64,000 nt of DNA from Streptomyces sp. NBC_00425 (lineage in GTDB: Bacteria; Actinomycetota; Actinomycetes; Streptomycetales; Streptomycetaceae). The notes under the pieces were generated by a model that did not search any database, was not told the DNA's origin, and saw nothing but the letters and a program-made list of their open reading frames with translations. This document shows positions 1 through 8,700 of this stretch, piece by piece. The stretch spans positions 5,022,001-5,086,000 of the forward strand of contig NZ_CP107928.1 of assembly GCF_036030735.1 (NCBI RefSeq). The letters run 5' to 3'. Positions within the stretch are counted from its first letter, which is position 1. Every line of letters starts with the position of its first letter. A program made the translations under genes and the position numbers.

Positions 1-1738
1 CGCCCGGATTCGTGCCATGGCCGGGGCGCGGCGCGGGCGGCTCACCCTCGCGCTGCTGCTGGGCAGCCTGGCTCTCGGCAGCGCGGTGGGCCTCATGGCC
101 ACCTCCGGCTGGCTCATCTCACGGGCCGCGCAGCAGCCGCCCGTGCTGTACCTGATGGTGGCCGTGACGGCGACCCGTGCCTTCGGTATCGGACGGGCGG
201 TGTTCCGGTACGCCGAGCGGCTCGTGTCGCACGACGCCGTACTGCGGATGCTGGCCGACACCCGGGTCGCCGTCTACCGGCGACTGGAGCGGCTGGCCCC
301 CGCCGGGCTGCGCACGACGCGCCGCGGCGACCTGCTGTCGCGACTCGTCGCCGACGTGGACGCCCTCCAGGACTACTGGCTGCGCTGGCTGCTGCCCGTC
401 GGCGCGGCCGTCGTCGTCTCGACGGGGTCCGTCGCCTTCACGGCGTGGCTGCTGCCCGAGGCCGGCGCCGTGCTCGCCGCCGGGCTGCTGGCGGCCGGGG
501 TGGGCGTCCCGCTGGTCACCGGCACGGTGGCGCGCCGGGCGGAGCGTCGGCTGGCCCCCGCCCGGGGCGCGCTCGCCGCCCGTACGGCCGACCTGCTCAC
601 GGGCACGGCCGAGCTGACCGTGGCGGGCGCCCTGCCCTCCCGTACCGCGGGGGTGCGCGCGGCGGACTCCGTGCTCACCCGGATCGCCTCGCGCACCGCG
701 ACCGCCACCGCGCTCGGCGACGGACTGACCGCGCTCGTGTCCGGGCTGACCGTGACGGCCGCGGCACTCGTGGGGGCCCGGGCGGTCGCGGACGGGCGGC
801 TGGACGGCGTGATCATGGCGGTGGTGGTCCTTACCCCGCTGGCCGCGTTCGAGGCCGTCCTGGGACTGCCCGCAGCCGTGCGGTACCGCCAGCGGGTGCG
901 CCGGAGCGCGGAGCGGGTGTTCGAGGTGCTGGACTCCCCCGAGCCGGTGCGCGAACCCGAGCGGCCGGGCAGTGCGCCCGCGTCGCCGTTCCCGCTCGTG
1001 GTGCGGGGGCTCGCGGCCCGCCACGCCGGACAGGACCGGGACGCGCTCACCGGCGTCGACCTCACATTGACGCAGGGGCGCAGGATCGCCGTCGTGGGCG
1101 CCTCGGGCTCAGGCAAGACCACGCTCGCGCAGGTGCTGTTGCGGTTCCTGGACCCGGGCGCCGGCTCGTACACGCTGGCCGGGGTGGACGCGCGCTCGCT
1201 GGACGGCGACGACGTGCGCCGGTTCGTGGGGCTGTGCGCCCAGGACGCGCATCTCTTCGACAGCTCGGTCCGGGAGAACCTGCTGCTGGCGCGCAAGGGG
1301 GCGAGTGAGGCGGAGCTGAGGGACGCGCTGGCGCGGGCCCGGCTGCTGGAGTGGGCCGACGGCCTGCCCGACGGGCTCGACACCCTGGTGGGCGAGCACG
1401 GGGCCCGGCTGTCCGGCGGACAACGGCAGCGGCTGGCGCTGGCCAGGGCACTGCTCGCCGACTTCCCCGTCCTGGTGCTCGACGAGCCCGCCGAGCATCT
1501 GGACCTGGCGACCGCCGACGCGCTCACCCACGATCTGCTGGCCGCCACCGAGGGCCGTACGACCCTGCTCATCACTCACCGGCTGGCCGGCCTCGAGGCG
1601 GTCGACGAGGTGGTCGTCCTGGACGAGGGGCGGGTGGTGCAGCGCGGCCGGTACGCCGAGTTGACCGCCGTGGCGGGCCCGCTGCGCCGCATGACGGAGC
1701 GGGAGGAAGCCGCGGAGGTCCTGGCGGCGGCGCGGTGA
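1..1738 (+). CDS. cydC: CydC half of thiol reductant ABC exporter (CydCD), 5' end outside window
   Basis: ABC exporter with fused transmembrane and ATPase domains. The CydDC family exports cysteine and glutathione to the periplasm or cell exterior and is needed to assemble cytochrome bd oxidase. The membrane domain fills about residues 1-300. The ATPase shows Walker A GASGSGKTT, signature LSGGQRQRLALARA and Walker B VLVLDEP. The first ATG is at 17, but the frame is open back to base 2. Streptomyces usually encode CydC and CydD as one fused polypeptide, so this is probably the C-terminal half of a longer gene rather than a separate start at 17. It ends in TGA at 1736-1738. The gene identity is firm; the start is unknown. 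Confidence 0.85.
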   Translation, partial: ARIRAMAGARRGRLTLALLLGSLALGSAVGLMATSGWLISRAAQQPPVLYLMVAVTATRAFGIGRAVFRYAERLVSHDAVLRMLADTRVAVYRRLERLAPAGLRTTRRGDLLSRLVADVDALQDYWLRWLLPVGAAVVVSTGSVAFTAWLLPEAGAVLAAGLLAAGVGVPLVTGTVARRAERRLAPARGALAARTADLLTGTAELTVAGALPSRTAGVRAADSVLTRIASRTATATALGDGLTALVSGLTVTAAALVGARAVADGRLDGVIMAVVVLTPLAAFEAVLGLPAAVRYRQRVRRSAERVFEVLDSPEPVREPERPGSAPASPFPLVVRGLAARHAGQDRDALTGVDLTLTQGRRIAVVGASGSGKTTLAQVLLRFLDPGAGSYTLAGVDARSLDGDDVRRFVGLCAQDAHLFDSSVRENLLLARKGASEAELRDALARARLLEWADGLPDGLDTLVGEHGARLSGGQRQRLALARALLADFPVLVLDEPAEHLDLATADALTHDLLAATEGRTTLLITHRLAGLEAVDEVVVLDEGRVVQRGRYAELTAVAGPLRRMTEREEAAEVLAAAR

Positions 1739-1767
1739 ACGGATGCTTCGGCCGAAGGGTCCGTGGT

Positions 1768-1808
1768 CGGACAGTCCGTGGTCGAACTGGCCGTGGCCGG
1801 ACTGTCCG
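1768..1808. terminator. Hairpin between convergent cydCD and HAD genes
   Basis: A perfect 11-bp inverted repeat (CGGACAGTCCG at 1768-1778, CGGACTGTCCG at 1798-1808) lies between two convergent genes. A second small hairpin (ACGGCAC/GTGCCGT, 1852-1872) follows. There is no T-run, as is common for Streptomyces terminators. Confidence 0.5.
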
Positions 1809-1895
1809 TGCGGCCGCCGTCGGTACCGGCCGCAACGGCAGTACCGGGGGTACGGCACGGGAGCCGTGCCGTCGGGTGGGTGCACGCGGCCCGGG

Positions 1896-2765
1896 CTAGC
1901 CCCGCTCGGCGAGCAGCCGCTCGATGACGACGGCGACCCCGTCCTCGTTGTTGGCGACGGTGTGCCCGGAGGCCGCCGCGAGCACGTCCGGGTGGGCGTT
2001 GCCCATCGCGTACGACCTGCCCGCCCAGGTGAGCATCTCGACGTCGTTCGGCATGTCCCCGAACGCGACGACCTCCTCGTGGGAGATGCCGCGCTCCGCG
2101 CAGCACAGGGCGAGCGTGCTGGCCTTGGAGACGTCGGGGCCGCTGATCTCCAGCAGGGCGCTGGGGCTGGAGCGGGTGACGTTGGCACGGTCGCCGATGG
2201 CCAGCCGGGCGACGGTGAGGAAGGCGTCGGGGTCGAGCGTGGGGTGGAACGCGAGGATCTTCAGCACCGGCTCACCGGCACCCGGCGCGTCCGGGGCGAG
2301 CAGCTGCTCGGCCGGAGCGAGGTGGTCGGGGATCTCCATGTGCATCTTGGGGTACTCCGGCTCCTGGTAGAAGCCGTACGTCTGCTCGACGGCGTACATG
2401 GTCCCGGGCGCGGCCTCGCGCAGCAGCCGGACCGCGTCCAGCGCGTTGTCCCGTGCCAGCTCGCGCACCTTGACGAACCGGTGGGCGCCGGGGCCGCCGT
2501 GCAGGTCGACCACGGCGGCGCCGTTGCCGCAGATGGCGAGGCCGTGCCCGTGGACGTGGTCGCTGACCACGTCCATCCAGCGGGCCGGGCGGCCGGTGAC
2601 GAAGAAGACCTCGATGCCCGCCTCCTCGGCCGCGGCGAGGGCGGCGACCGTGCGCGGCGACACGGACTGGTCGTCGCGCAGCAGTGTGCCGTCGAGATCG
2701 GTGGCGATGAGCCGGGGCGGGAGGGCGGCGGCCGGGGTCTCGGGCTGTCGGGTCGCTGAGGTCAC
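1896..2765 (-). CDS. Cof-type HAD-IIB family phosphatase
   Basis: Haloacid dehalogenase-superfamily phosphatase of the Cof/YbiV type, likely acting on a small phosphorylated metabolite in the cytoplasm. The catalytic motif [10 protein letters not shown] is near the N-terminus (nucleophile and general-acid Asp), FVTGRP is motif II, and [14 protein letters not shown] near the C-terminus is the metal-binding motif IV. I chose the GTG at 2765 because GGGAG lies about 9 bases upstream; an in-frame ATG at 2783 is the alternative. The gene is convergent with cydCD. A second protein of the same family is encoded at 29023-29841. The substrate cannot be read from the sequence. Confidence 0.85.
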   Translation of the reverse strand: MTSATRQPETPAAALPPRLIATDLDGTLLRDDQSVSPRTVAALAAAEEAGIEVFFVTGRPARWMDVVSDHVHGHGLAICGNGAAVVDLHGGPGAHRFVKVRELARDNALDAVRLLREAAPGTMYAVEQTYGFYQEPEYPKMHMEIPDHLAPAEQLLAPDAPGAGEPVLKILAFHPTLDPDAFLTVARLAIGDRANVTRSSPSALLEISGPDVSKASTLALCCAERGISHEEVVAFGDMPNDVEMLTWAGRSYAMGNAHPDVLAAASGHTVANNEDGVAVVIERLLAERG

Positions 2766-2973
2766 CGGGCCATTCTCCCGCATATGCCCGCACGGCCGTG
2801 CGAGGGCCCGCGCACCTGCGGGGCCGCTGCGGCACGGCCGGCCCGGCTGCGAGGATCCCGTGGCCCGGACCGGGTGGGCGGTCGTGATGCTCAGGCGGCT
2901 TCGGCCGGGTCGGCGGCCGTGACGCTCCGGGGGCGCGGCGGGACAGCTCGGGACGCGACGTAGGCTCGGGGGC

Positions 2974-3876
2974 ATGAACGTGCGGCTGAGTACCGTGATC
3001 CTGCCCGTCGACCGCTGGCACGAGGGAGGCAGGGCCAAGTGGCGACGCGCCGAGGAGCTCGGCTTCCACGCCGCGTACACCTACGACCACCTGTCGTGGC
3101 GGTCCTTCCGGGACGGCCCCTGGTTCGGGGCTCTGCCCACCCTCACCGCTGCCGCCACGGCCACCGAGCGCCTGCGCCTGGGCACCCTGGTGACGTCGCC
3201 GAACTTCCGGCACCCGGTGACCCTCGCCAAGGAGCTGATCTCGCTCGACGACATCTCGGGCGGCAGGGTCACGCTGGGCATCGGCGCGGGCGGCAACGGC
3301 TTCGACGCCCAGGTGCTGGGACAGGAGGCATGGACGCCGCGGGAACGCGCGGACCGCTTCGGCGAGTTCCTCCCGCTGCTCGACCGTCTGCTCACCGAGG
3401 ACGCGGTGAGCCACCGGGGTTCCCACTACTCCGCCGAGGAGGCCCGCAACATTCCCGGGTGCGTCCAGCGGCCCCGGCTCCCCTTCGCGGTGGCGGCGAC
3501 CGGGCCGCGCGGGCTGAAGCTGGCGGCCCGGTACGGGCAGGCGTGGGTGACGACCGGCGACCCCAAGCTGTACGAGGCGGGGACCCCGGAGCAGTCGGAC
3601 GCGGCCCTGCGCGGCCAGCTCGACAAGCTCGCCAAGGCGTGCGCCGACGTCGGGCGGGACGGTGCGGAGCTGGACCGGATCCTGCTGACCGGGTTCACGC
3701 CGGACCGGAGCCGGCCGCTGGAGTCCGTGGAGGCCTTCGTCGACTTCGCGGGGCGTCACCGCGAGCTCGGCTTCACCGAGATCGTGGTCCACTGGCCGAT
3801 CGCGGACTCCGACTTCGCCGCGGACCAGGCCGTCTTCGAGGACATCGCGACCGAAGCGCTCACCCGGCTGGGCTGA
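2974..3876 (+). CDS. LLM class (F420-dependent type) oxidoreductase
   Basis: A 300-residue luciferase-like TIM-barrel protein. The N-terminal segment with YTYDHLSWRSF, the core LRLGTLVTSPNFRHPVTLAKE and GGRVTLGIGAGGNGFD are typical of the actinobacterial LLM family, many of whose members use F420 or FMN. The substrate is unknown. It diverges from the HAD gene across a 208-base gap and is followed by a strong hairpin at 3886-3949, so it is probably monocistronic and belongs to the flanking chromosome rather than to the RiPP cluster. Confidence 0.8.
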   Translation: MNVRLSTVILPVDRWHEGGRAKWRRAEELGFHAAYTYDHLSWRSFRDGPWFGALPTLTAAATATERLRLGTLVTSPNFRHPVTLAKELISLDDISGGRVTLGIGAGGNGFDAQVLGQEAWTPRERADRFGEFLPLLDRLLTEDAVSHRGSHYSAEEARNIPGCVQRPRLPFAVAATGPRGLKLAARYGQAWVTTGDPKLYEAGTPEQSDAALRGQLDKLAKACADVGRDGAELDRILLTGFTPDRSRPLESVEAFVDFAGRHRELGFTEIVVHWPIADSDFAADQAVFEDIATEALTRLG

Positions 3877-3885
3877 GCGGCGGCG

Positions 3886-3949
3886 CCGCCCGGCCGAGGC
3901 CCGCGGACCGGTGACTTCGGGTACCGGTCGACGGGCCTCGGCCGGGCGG
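3886..3949. terminator. Strong bidirectional hairpin terminator
   Basis: An 18-bp perfect stem (3886-3903 with 3932-3949) whose loop carries an inner 7-bp stem (GACCGGT 3906-3912, ACCGGTC 3923-3929). It sits between two convergent genes and marks the left edge of the RiPP region. Confidence 0.75.
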
Positions 3950-3968
3950 GGTTCTCACGCCGCGGCCG

Positions 3969-4967
3969 TCATTTCAGCCAGCCCTTCTCGAGCGCGATGA
4001 GCGCCGCCTCCACCCGGTTGGCGGCGCCGAGGCGGCGCATGATGACCGCCAGGTGCTTGCGGTAGGTGCGCACGGACACGCCGAGGCGCCGCGCCGCCGT
4101 CTCGTCCTTGTCGGCTTCTCTGAGCATGACGAGGATCTCGCGCTCGATGTCGGACGGCAGGTCCGTGTCCTCACCGGGGAGTTCCTCCGCGGCGGCCCAC
4201 ATGCGCTCGAAGAGGGTGACCAGGGTGGCCACCAGGCCGGGCTCGCGCACGAGCAGCGCACCCACGGAGGTGTGGGCCGGGTCGATGGGGGTCAGCGCGG
4301 CCGACCGGTCGACGATGATCACCCGCTCGATCGGGTGGTGGGAGATCCGCACCTCGGCTCCGTGCGAGACCAGGTCACGCATGTAGGTGAGCGTGGTCTC
4401 GTGCTGCAGGATCGCCGACCCCATGATCATGCGCATACGCACGCCACGGCGCAGCAACCGCATGTTGATCGGGTGCGACACGGCGATCGACTCCTCGGTG
4501 AGGCGGCCCATAGGCTCCGTGGTCAGGTCCTCGGTCCGGGCGAAGAAGGTCAGTTCGTCGATGGCCTCCCGGACCGCCTCGATCCCGTGCAGTTGCGTGA
4601 TCATCCGGCTGTGGTCGTCCGTGTCGGCGCGGGGTGAGGGAGCGGCCGTCAAGCGCTCCCGGAACAGGGACTCGATGACCGCGTGCCGGGTCGCCTCGCT
4701 CTCCAGGTCCTCCCGCAGACGGCGCAGGCGGCCGTCGATCAGGGCGTCCACGGCCCGGGGCGGCGGGACCGGGCGTATCGCACCGTGGGTGTTGCGGGTG
4801 GCGAGCCCCAGCGCCACCAGCCTGTCCAGGGCCGACTGCTCGGACGGCGTGGCCTCGTCCTCACCGGGCTCCCGGGAGCCGGACGCGGACGAGTCGCGAC
4901 GCAGCAGAGCGCGGTACAACCGCTCCTCTTCGTCGTTCACGCCTAGGAATGCGAGCAGATTGCCCAT
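3969..4967 (-). CDS. LuxR-type HTH regulator with TrmB-like N-terminus (MpaR-type)
   Basis: A 332-residue regulator. The N-terminal part (to about residue 120) resembles a TrmB-like helical segment, the middle a sensor-like alpha/beta region, and the last 60 residues a LuxR-type helix-turn-helix (TAARRLGVSVRTYRKHLAVIMRRL). Proteins of this build are common beside actinobacterial RiPP clusters, and a LuxR regulator belongs to the described daptide locus. It is divergent from the first cluster gene, and an inverted repeat in the shared intergenic region is a candidate operator. Control of the cluster is inferred from position only. Confidence 0.75.
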   Translation of the reverse strand: MGNLLAFLGVNDEEERLYRALLRRDSSASGSREPGEDEATPSEQSALDRLVALGLATRNTHGAIRPVPPPRAVDALIDGRLRRLREDLESEATRHAVIESLFRERLTAAPSPRADTDDHSRMITQLHGIEAVREAIDELTFFARTEDLTTEPMGRLTEESIAVSHPINMRLLRRGVRMRMIMGSAILQHETTLTYMRDLVSHGAEVRISHHPIERVIIVDRSAALTPIDPAHTSVGALLVREPGLVATLVTLFERMWAAAEELPGEDTDLPSDIEREILVMLREADKDETAARRLGVSVRTYRKHLAVIMRRLGAANRVEAALIALEKGWLK

Positions 4968-5035
4968 GTTTTTCCCCCTGTTTGATGATCGATCACACCG
5001 CGGTCCCTGGAATCCTGAGACGCCTGTACTCGACT

Positions 5036-5052
5036 GTCAACGACGGGTTGAC
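5036..5052. promoter_or_regulatory. Candidate operator (inverted repeat) in divergent region
   Basis: GTCAAC-5 bases-GTTGAC is a perfect 6-bp dyad in the 300-base divergent region between the regulator and the first cluster gene. A 10-bp palindrome TGATCGATCA lies at 4986-4995, just upstream of the regulator start. Either could be the regulator's binding site. No convincing -35/-10 pair was seen. The rest of the gap holds nothing I recognise. Confidence 0.35.
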
Positions 5053-5267
5053 GTCATACGTCCCCCTGGTTGCGGATCGGATGCGGGCTCGTGTCGGGGG
5101 TGGGCCCGGCGGGGCGGGAGAGCGCTGCAGCTTGAGGAATCCGCGGGTGCAGCAAGCTGCGCGCAGATGGCCTCGTGGCGGCCCCCGCCAGACGGCAGAG
5201 TCGTTCTCGCAAGGAAGCACGAACACCGCAGAACGAACGCCGCATCGAGCATCCGAGGAGACATCCT

Positions 5268-5564
5268 GTGAACCGTTCCACGTCCCGTAGCGCGCTGTCG
5301 TCCCGTCGCCGTGGACACGTCGTCGTCGGTCTGCTGACCGCCGTGACGATCGCCCTCGCCGGCCAGGGAACGGCCGCCGCCGCCGAACAGCCGGCGCAGA
5401 GCCGGACGGCGACGGAGACCGTGGCGGCGCACGGGACCGGGAACGGGACGGGTAACGGGGCGGCGCCCGCCGCCGGGCTCGGCCCCCTCGGGTGGCTCCA
5501 CGTCCTCGGCGGTCTGCTGCCCGACGGAGTGACGCTGCCGAAGAACAACAACGACTGGCAGTAG
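5268..5564 (+). CDS. Small secreted peptide of unknown function at head of RiPP cluster
   Basis: A 98-residue protein from the GTG at 5268, which has GAGGAG 8-10 bases upstream. Residues 1-38 form a clear signal peptide: an Arg-rich start, then VVVGLLTAVTIALAGQGTAAAA. The mature part has a low-complexity HGTGNGTGNGAAP stretch and a hydrophobic, Trp-containing tail (GWLHVLGGLLPDGVTLP, then KNNNDWQ). It has no Cys. It is followed 58 bases later by the LLM oxidoreductase gene in the same direction. I do not recognise a family. It could be an accessory secreted factor, an immunity peptide or a second small product. Confidence 0.6.
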   Translation: MNRSTSRSALSSRRRGHVVVGLLTAVTIALAGQGTAAAAEQPAQSRTATETVAAHGTGNGTGNGAAPAAGLGPLGWLHVLGGLLPDGVTLPKNNNDWQ

Positions 5565-5622
5565 CCCGCTACCGCGATCGCGGCCGGCCCGACCCGACGA
5601 CGACCGAGGAGAACCCGAAGCC

Positions 5623-6603
5623 ATGACCGACTACTCCGTGCTCCTCCCCTGCGTCCCCCGCCGTCTGGAGCAGGCACTCCCCTTCGCCGGACTCGTCCGG
5701 TGGACCGGGGCGAGCCGCCTCTGGCAGGGACAGGCGATGGTGATGGAGCCTCATCAGACCTTCACCGGTCTGGCCGGGGCCGGGTTCCGGGTCCCGACCG
5801 GCTTCGGCGTCACGCTGATGCCCCTGCGCCACCCGTACGAGGCGGCCCTGCAGGCGCGGTCCGTGGCGCTGGCCACCGGGGAACCGGTGATCGCGGGCTT
5901 CGGTCCCGGATCGACGGCCTTCCAGGAGAACATCCTCGGGGCCCCGTACGAGAAACCGCTCCAGGTGGCACGGCAGTACGTGACGGCGGTGCGCCGCCTG
6001 CTCGACGGCGAGACGGTCGTCATGGACGGTCCGCAGCTGACCTTCCGGGGGCAGCTGGCCCCCGTCGCGGCGCCCCGGGTCGACGTGGGTCTGGGAGTGC
6101 TGCGGCCGGCGATGGCGAGGCTGGCGGGCGAGGTGGCCGACGTGGTGATCACCTGGCTGACGCCGCCCGGGTATCTGCGGGACGTCATCCTGCCCGCGGT
6201 GGCCGAGGGCGCCGAACGCGCGGGGCGGACGTCATTGCCCCGGGTCGTCGCCATGGTCCCGACGGGACTGGAGAAGGAGGGGCGGGAGGGCGCCGGGCCC
6301 GCGCGGCTGGCGCTGGCCGGCAACGCGGCGCACATGCAGGCCCCGCACTACCGGGACATGCTCGGCCGGGCGGGAGTCGACGTGGGCTCCGGGCGGCTCG
6401 AGGACGTGGCGCGCGGTGTCGTGGAGACCGGCGCGTTCGCGGGCGGCGATCTGCCGCAGGTGGTCAAGGCGCTCCGGGTCTACGAAGACGTGGGAGTGGA
6501 CGAGATCGTCCTGAACACCACCGCCGTGTGCAAGCTCTTCGGCGCCCAGGAGTCGCTCGCGGACCTGTCGGCGATCCTGCGGTCCGTCGCGTCACCGCAC
6601 TGA
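5623..6603 (+). CDS. LLM class oxidoreductase in RiPP cluster (possible dehydroamino acid reductase)
   Basis: A 326-residue luciferase-like protein; GFGVTLMPLRHPYEAALQA, EPVIAGFGPGS and the C-terminal GVDEIVLN are typical of the LLM/F420 group. It is only distantly similar to the LLM protein at 2974-3876. F420H2-dependent LLM enzymes of the LanJC type reduce dehydroalanine to D-Ala in some lanthipeptides. Its position beside a LanKC acting on Cys-free, Ser-rich cores makes that role attractive, but it is an inference. An unrelated oxidation is the alternative. It lies in the same direction as, and upstream of, the MpaC-type gene. Confidence 0.75.
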   Translation: MTDYSVLLPCVPRRLEQALPFAGLVRWTGASRLWQGQAMVMEPHQTFTGLAGAGFRVPTGFGVTLMPLRHPYEAALQARSVALATGEPVIAGFGPGSTAFQENILGAPYEKPLQVARQYVTAVRRLLDGETVVMDGPQLTFRGQLAPVAAPRVDVGLGVLRPAMARLAGEVADVVITWLTPPGYLRDVILPAVAEGAERAGRTSLPRVVAMVPTGLEKEGREGAGPARLALAGNAAHMQAPHYRDMLGRAGVDVGSGRLEDVARGVVETGAFAGGDLPQVVKALRVYEDVGVDEIVLNTTAVCKLFGAQESLADLSAILRSVASPH

Positions 6604-6808
6604 CCGACCGCTCGCCGTCGGCCCTGTGCCGGCCGCCGACCGTTCGCCGTCGGCTGTCCCGGCCGACCGTCTGTCGACGCTGTCGACAAGCGCTCGTCCC
6701 CGGCTGTCGCCGTCGCCCGGTCACCTCGTGACCGGCACCCCCGCGCCGCACCCGATTCCCTGCTGCCCGAGGCAGAGGGGGAAGCAGACCAGTAAAGGAA
6801 CAACTGGC

Positions 6809-7843
6809 ATGGACATGACCATTCGTGGGCGTCTGAAGCAGCACCTCATCTCCTGGGCCACCGCCTCCCCGCTCGCCGGACCCCCCGGCGCGGGCGTCGG
6901 CACGCTCGTCCTGGCCGACGCGGCGCACCTCCCCGCCGTCACGGCCGCCGGACTCGTCGGCCCCCGCACCCTCCTCCTGGCACCCGACGACGGCACCCGC
7001 GACCTCGCCCCCGCCGTCGGCTACCAGGGCAGCCTCACGGAGCCCGGCGACGAGTTCTCCAACGGCCAGGACTTCTTCCTGCAGACCCACGCCTACGCCG
7101 CCAGCCCCTTCATGACCGTCTTCGGGCCGACCGTCGTCCGCGTCTTCGACCGACACGACTTCGAGGTCTTCCTCGCCGACGCCGACCGGGCGCTCGCCGA
7201 GGGCGTCTTCCCCGAGTTCCTCCTCACCTCCTCGGTGCTGCTGGCCGACCCGGCCGCCCTGAGCGGTGCTGACGACCCGGCCGACGGACCGGCCCTGCGT
7301 CTGTACGCCGACCGCAACGGGCAGGTGTCCACCAGCCCGACGGGAGCGGTGCTCGGCACTGTCGACGACAGCCTCGACGCCCTCGCCGAGAGCTTCGCCC
7401 GAGCCGGGAACGCCGCCGCCGCACTCGACGCGGCACTGCCGGCGCAGACCCGGGCCGAAGCCCTGCACGGCCGCCCCTTCCTGGGCCGGTACCTCGCGGC
7501 GGTCGCCGCACTGCGCAGCCTCATGGCACGCGGAGCCACCGGCCTGAAGGTCTCCGGGTTCGGCTCCCGGCTGACGCCCGGGCTCGCCGTCTTTGGCGAC
7601 GACCTGGCGGACCCCTCGCTGCCGATCGTGCTGTACGGGGACGAGGACTCCTACGTCGTGGCCGGCAGCCGGCTGTTCGCCGTCGACCGGCGGGCCGCCC
7701 GGACCCTGGAGTGCCTGCTCGCCACCTCCGGAGCGGCGGGCGACCGCGTCCCCGCCCACCACGTGGACCAGCTGGCCGAACTGCTCGCCTCGCACGGCCT
7801 GGCGCTGCCCGTACCGCTGCGCGTCCCGGCGGTCACGCGATGA
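6809..7843 (+). CDS. mpaC: Daptide RiPP recognition protein (MpaC-type)
   Basis: A 344-residue protein identified mainly by position and overall pattern: it stands first in an MpaC-M-D-B-A run. The last 75 residues (IVLYGDEDSYVVAGSRLF, then VDRRAARTLECLLA and a helix ending LASHGLALPVP) look like the three-strand, three-helix winged fold of a RiPP recognition element. The N-terminal 270 residues match nothing I know outside this family. It is proposed to bind the leader and present the C-terminal Thr to the dehydrogenase. The ATG at 6809 is preceded by AAAGGAA. It overlaps the methyltransferase gene by 4 bases (ATGA). Confidence 0.7.
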   Translation: MDMTIRGRLKQHLISWATASPLAGPPGAGVGTLVLADAAHLPAVTAAGLVGPRTLLLAPDDGTRDLAPAVGYQGSLTEPGDEFSNGQDFFLQTHAYAASPFMTVFGPTVVRVFDRHDFEVFLADADRALAEGVFPEFLLTSSVLLADPAALSGADDPADGPALRLYADRNGQVSTSPTGAVLGTVDDSLDALAESFARAGNAAAALDAALPAQTRAEALHGRPFLGRYLAAVAALRSLMARGATGLKVSGFGSRLTPGLAVFGDDLADPSLPIVLYGDEDSYVVAGSRLFAVDRRAARTLECLLATSGAAGDRVPAHHVDQLAELLASHGLALPVPLRVPAVTR

Positions 7844-8700
7844 GCGCCCCGGCCATGCCCCTCACGACGACCGCAGCGACCACGACAGCGGAAGCGGCCA
7901 CGACGACCGAAGGGGGCGTCCTCGCCGCCCGCCGGAAGGCGGAGCTCGGCGGCAGGGCCCGCGTCTGCGGCCTGTACGACGCCCTCGGCGCGCCGGTCTA
8001 CCACGACCTCGCCACCTACGACGACCCGGAGACCCGGGCCCTGCTGACCGCCGTGCGGACGACGCCCGGCCCTCTGCTCGACCTCGCGGCCGGCTCCGGA
8101 CGGTTCACCCTGCCGCTGCTCGCCACCGGCCGGGAGGTCACCGCCCTCGACCTGTCCACCGACATGCTGGCGCTGCTGAGGACCCAGCTGGACAGGGCCC
8201 CGGCGTCGATGCGGGCCCGCTGCACCGTGGTGCAGGGCGACATGTCCCGGTTCGCCCTCGGGCGGACCTTCCCGCACATCCTGCTCGGCACCACCTCGCT
8301 CTCGCTCCTGGACGAGGACGGACGGGCGGGTCTGTACCGCAGCGTCCTGGCACACCTCGCCGAAGGCGGCCGGTTCCTGCTGACCGTCCTGGAACGGGGC
8401 GACGCGGACGGCCCCGACGAGACGGTCGTCCGGGCCACCGGGGCCGGCGGCACCGTCTACGAGCTGTACGAGCACTGGCCGGCCGGCGCCGACAGCCGCA
8501 CCGTCACCCTGTTCCCCGCCGACCCGCCGCAGGACGACAGCCCCGTCATCGTCTGCACGGACCGCGTGGCCGTCCTCGACCTGCCCCGCCTGGAGGAGGA
8601 ACTCGCCGCGTCCGGCCTGACGGTCACCTCCCGCCGGCTCCTCTCGCCGCCCGACGAGCGTCACCGCGTGACACTCCTGACCACGGAAGCCTCCCGATGA
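7840..8700 (+). CDS. mpaM: Daptide N-methyltransferase (MpaM-type, SAM-dependent class I)
   Basis: A 286-residue class I methyltransferase. SAM-binding motif I is LLDLAAGSGRFTLPL, followed by the acidic VTALDLSTDML and CTVVQGDMSRF. In daptides this enzyme dimethylates the new C-terminal amine. The first 30 residues are a Thr/Ala-rich, probably disordered tail. The start overlaps the stop of the MpaC-type gene and the stop overlaps the aminotransferase start, so the three genes are translationally coupled. Confidence 0.85.
   Translation: MSAPAMPLTTTAATTTAEAATTTEGGVLAARRKAELGGRARVCGLYDALGAPVYHDLATYDDPETRALLTAVRTTPGPLLDLAAGSGRFTLPLLATGREVTALDLSTDMLALLRTQLDRAPASMRARCTVVQGDMSRFALGRTFPHILLGTTSLSLLDEDGRAGLYRSVLAHLAEGGRFLLTVLERGDADGPDETVVRATGAGGTVYELYEHWPAGADSRTVTLFPADPPQDDSPVIVCTDRVAVLDLPRLEEELAASGLTVTSRRLLSPPDERHRVTLLTTEASR

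Noticed and set aside
2272-3792. A 506-codon minus-strand frame across the HAD and LLM genes
   Set aside because: It is the shadow of two well-supported genes and has no domain-like sequence.
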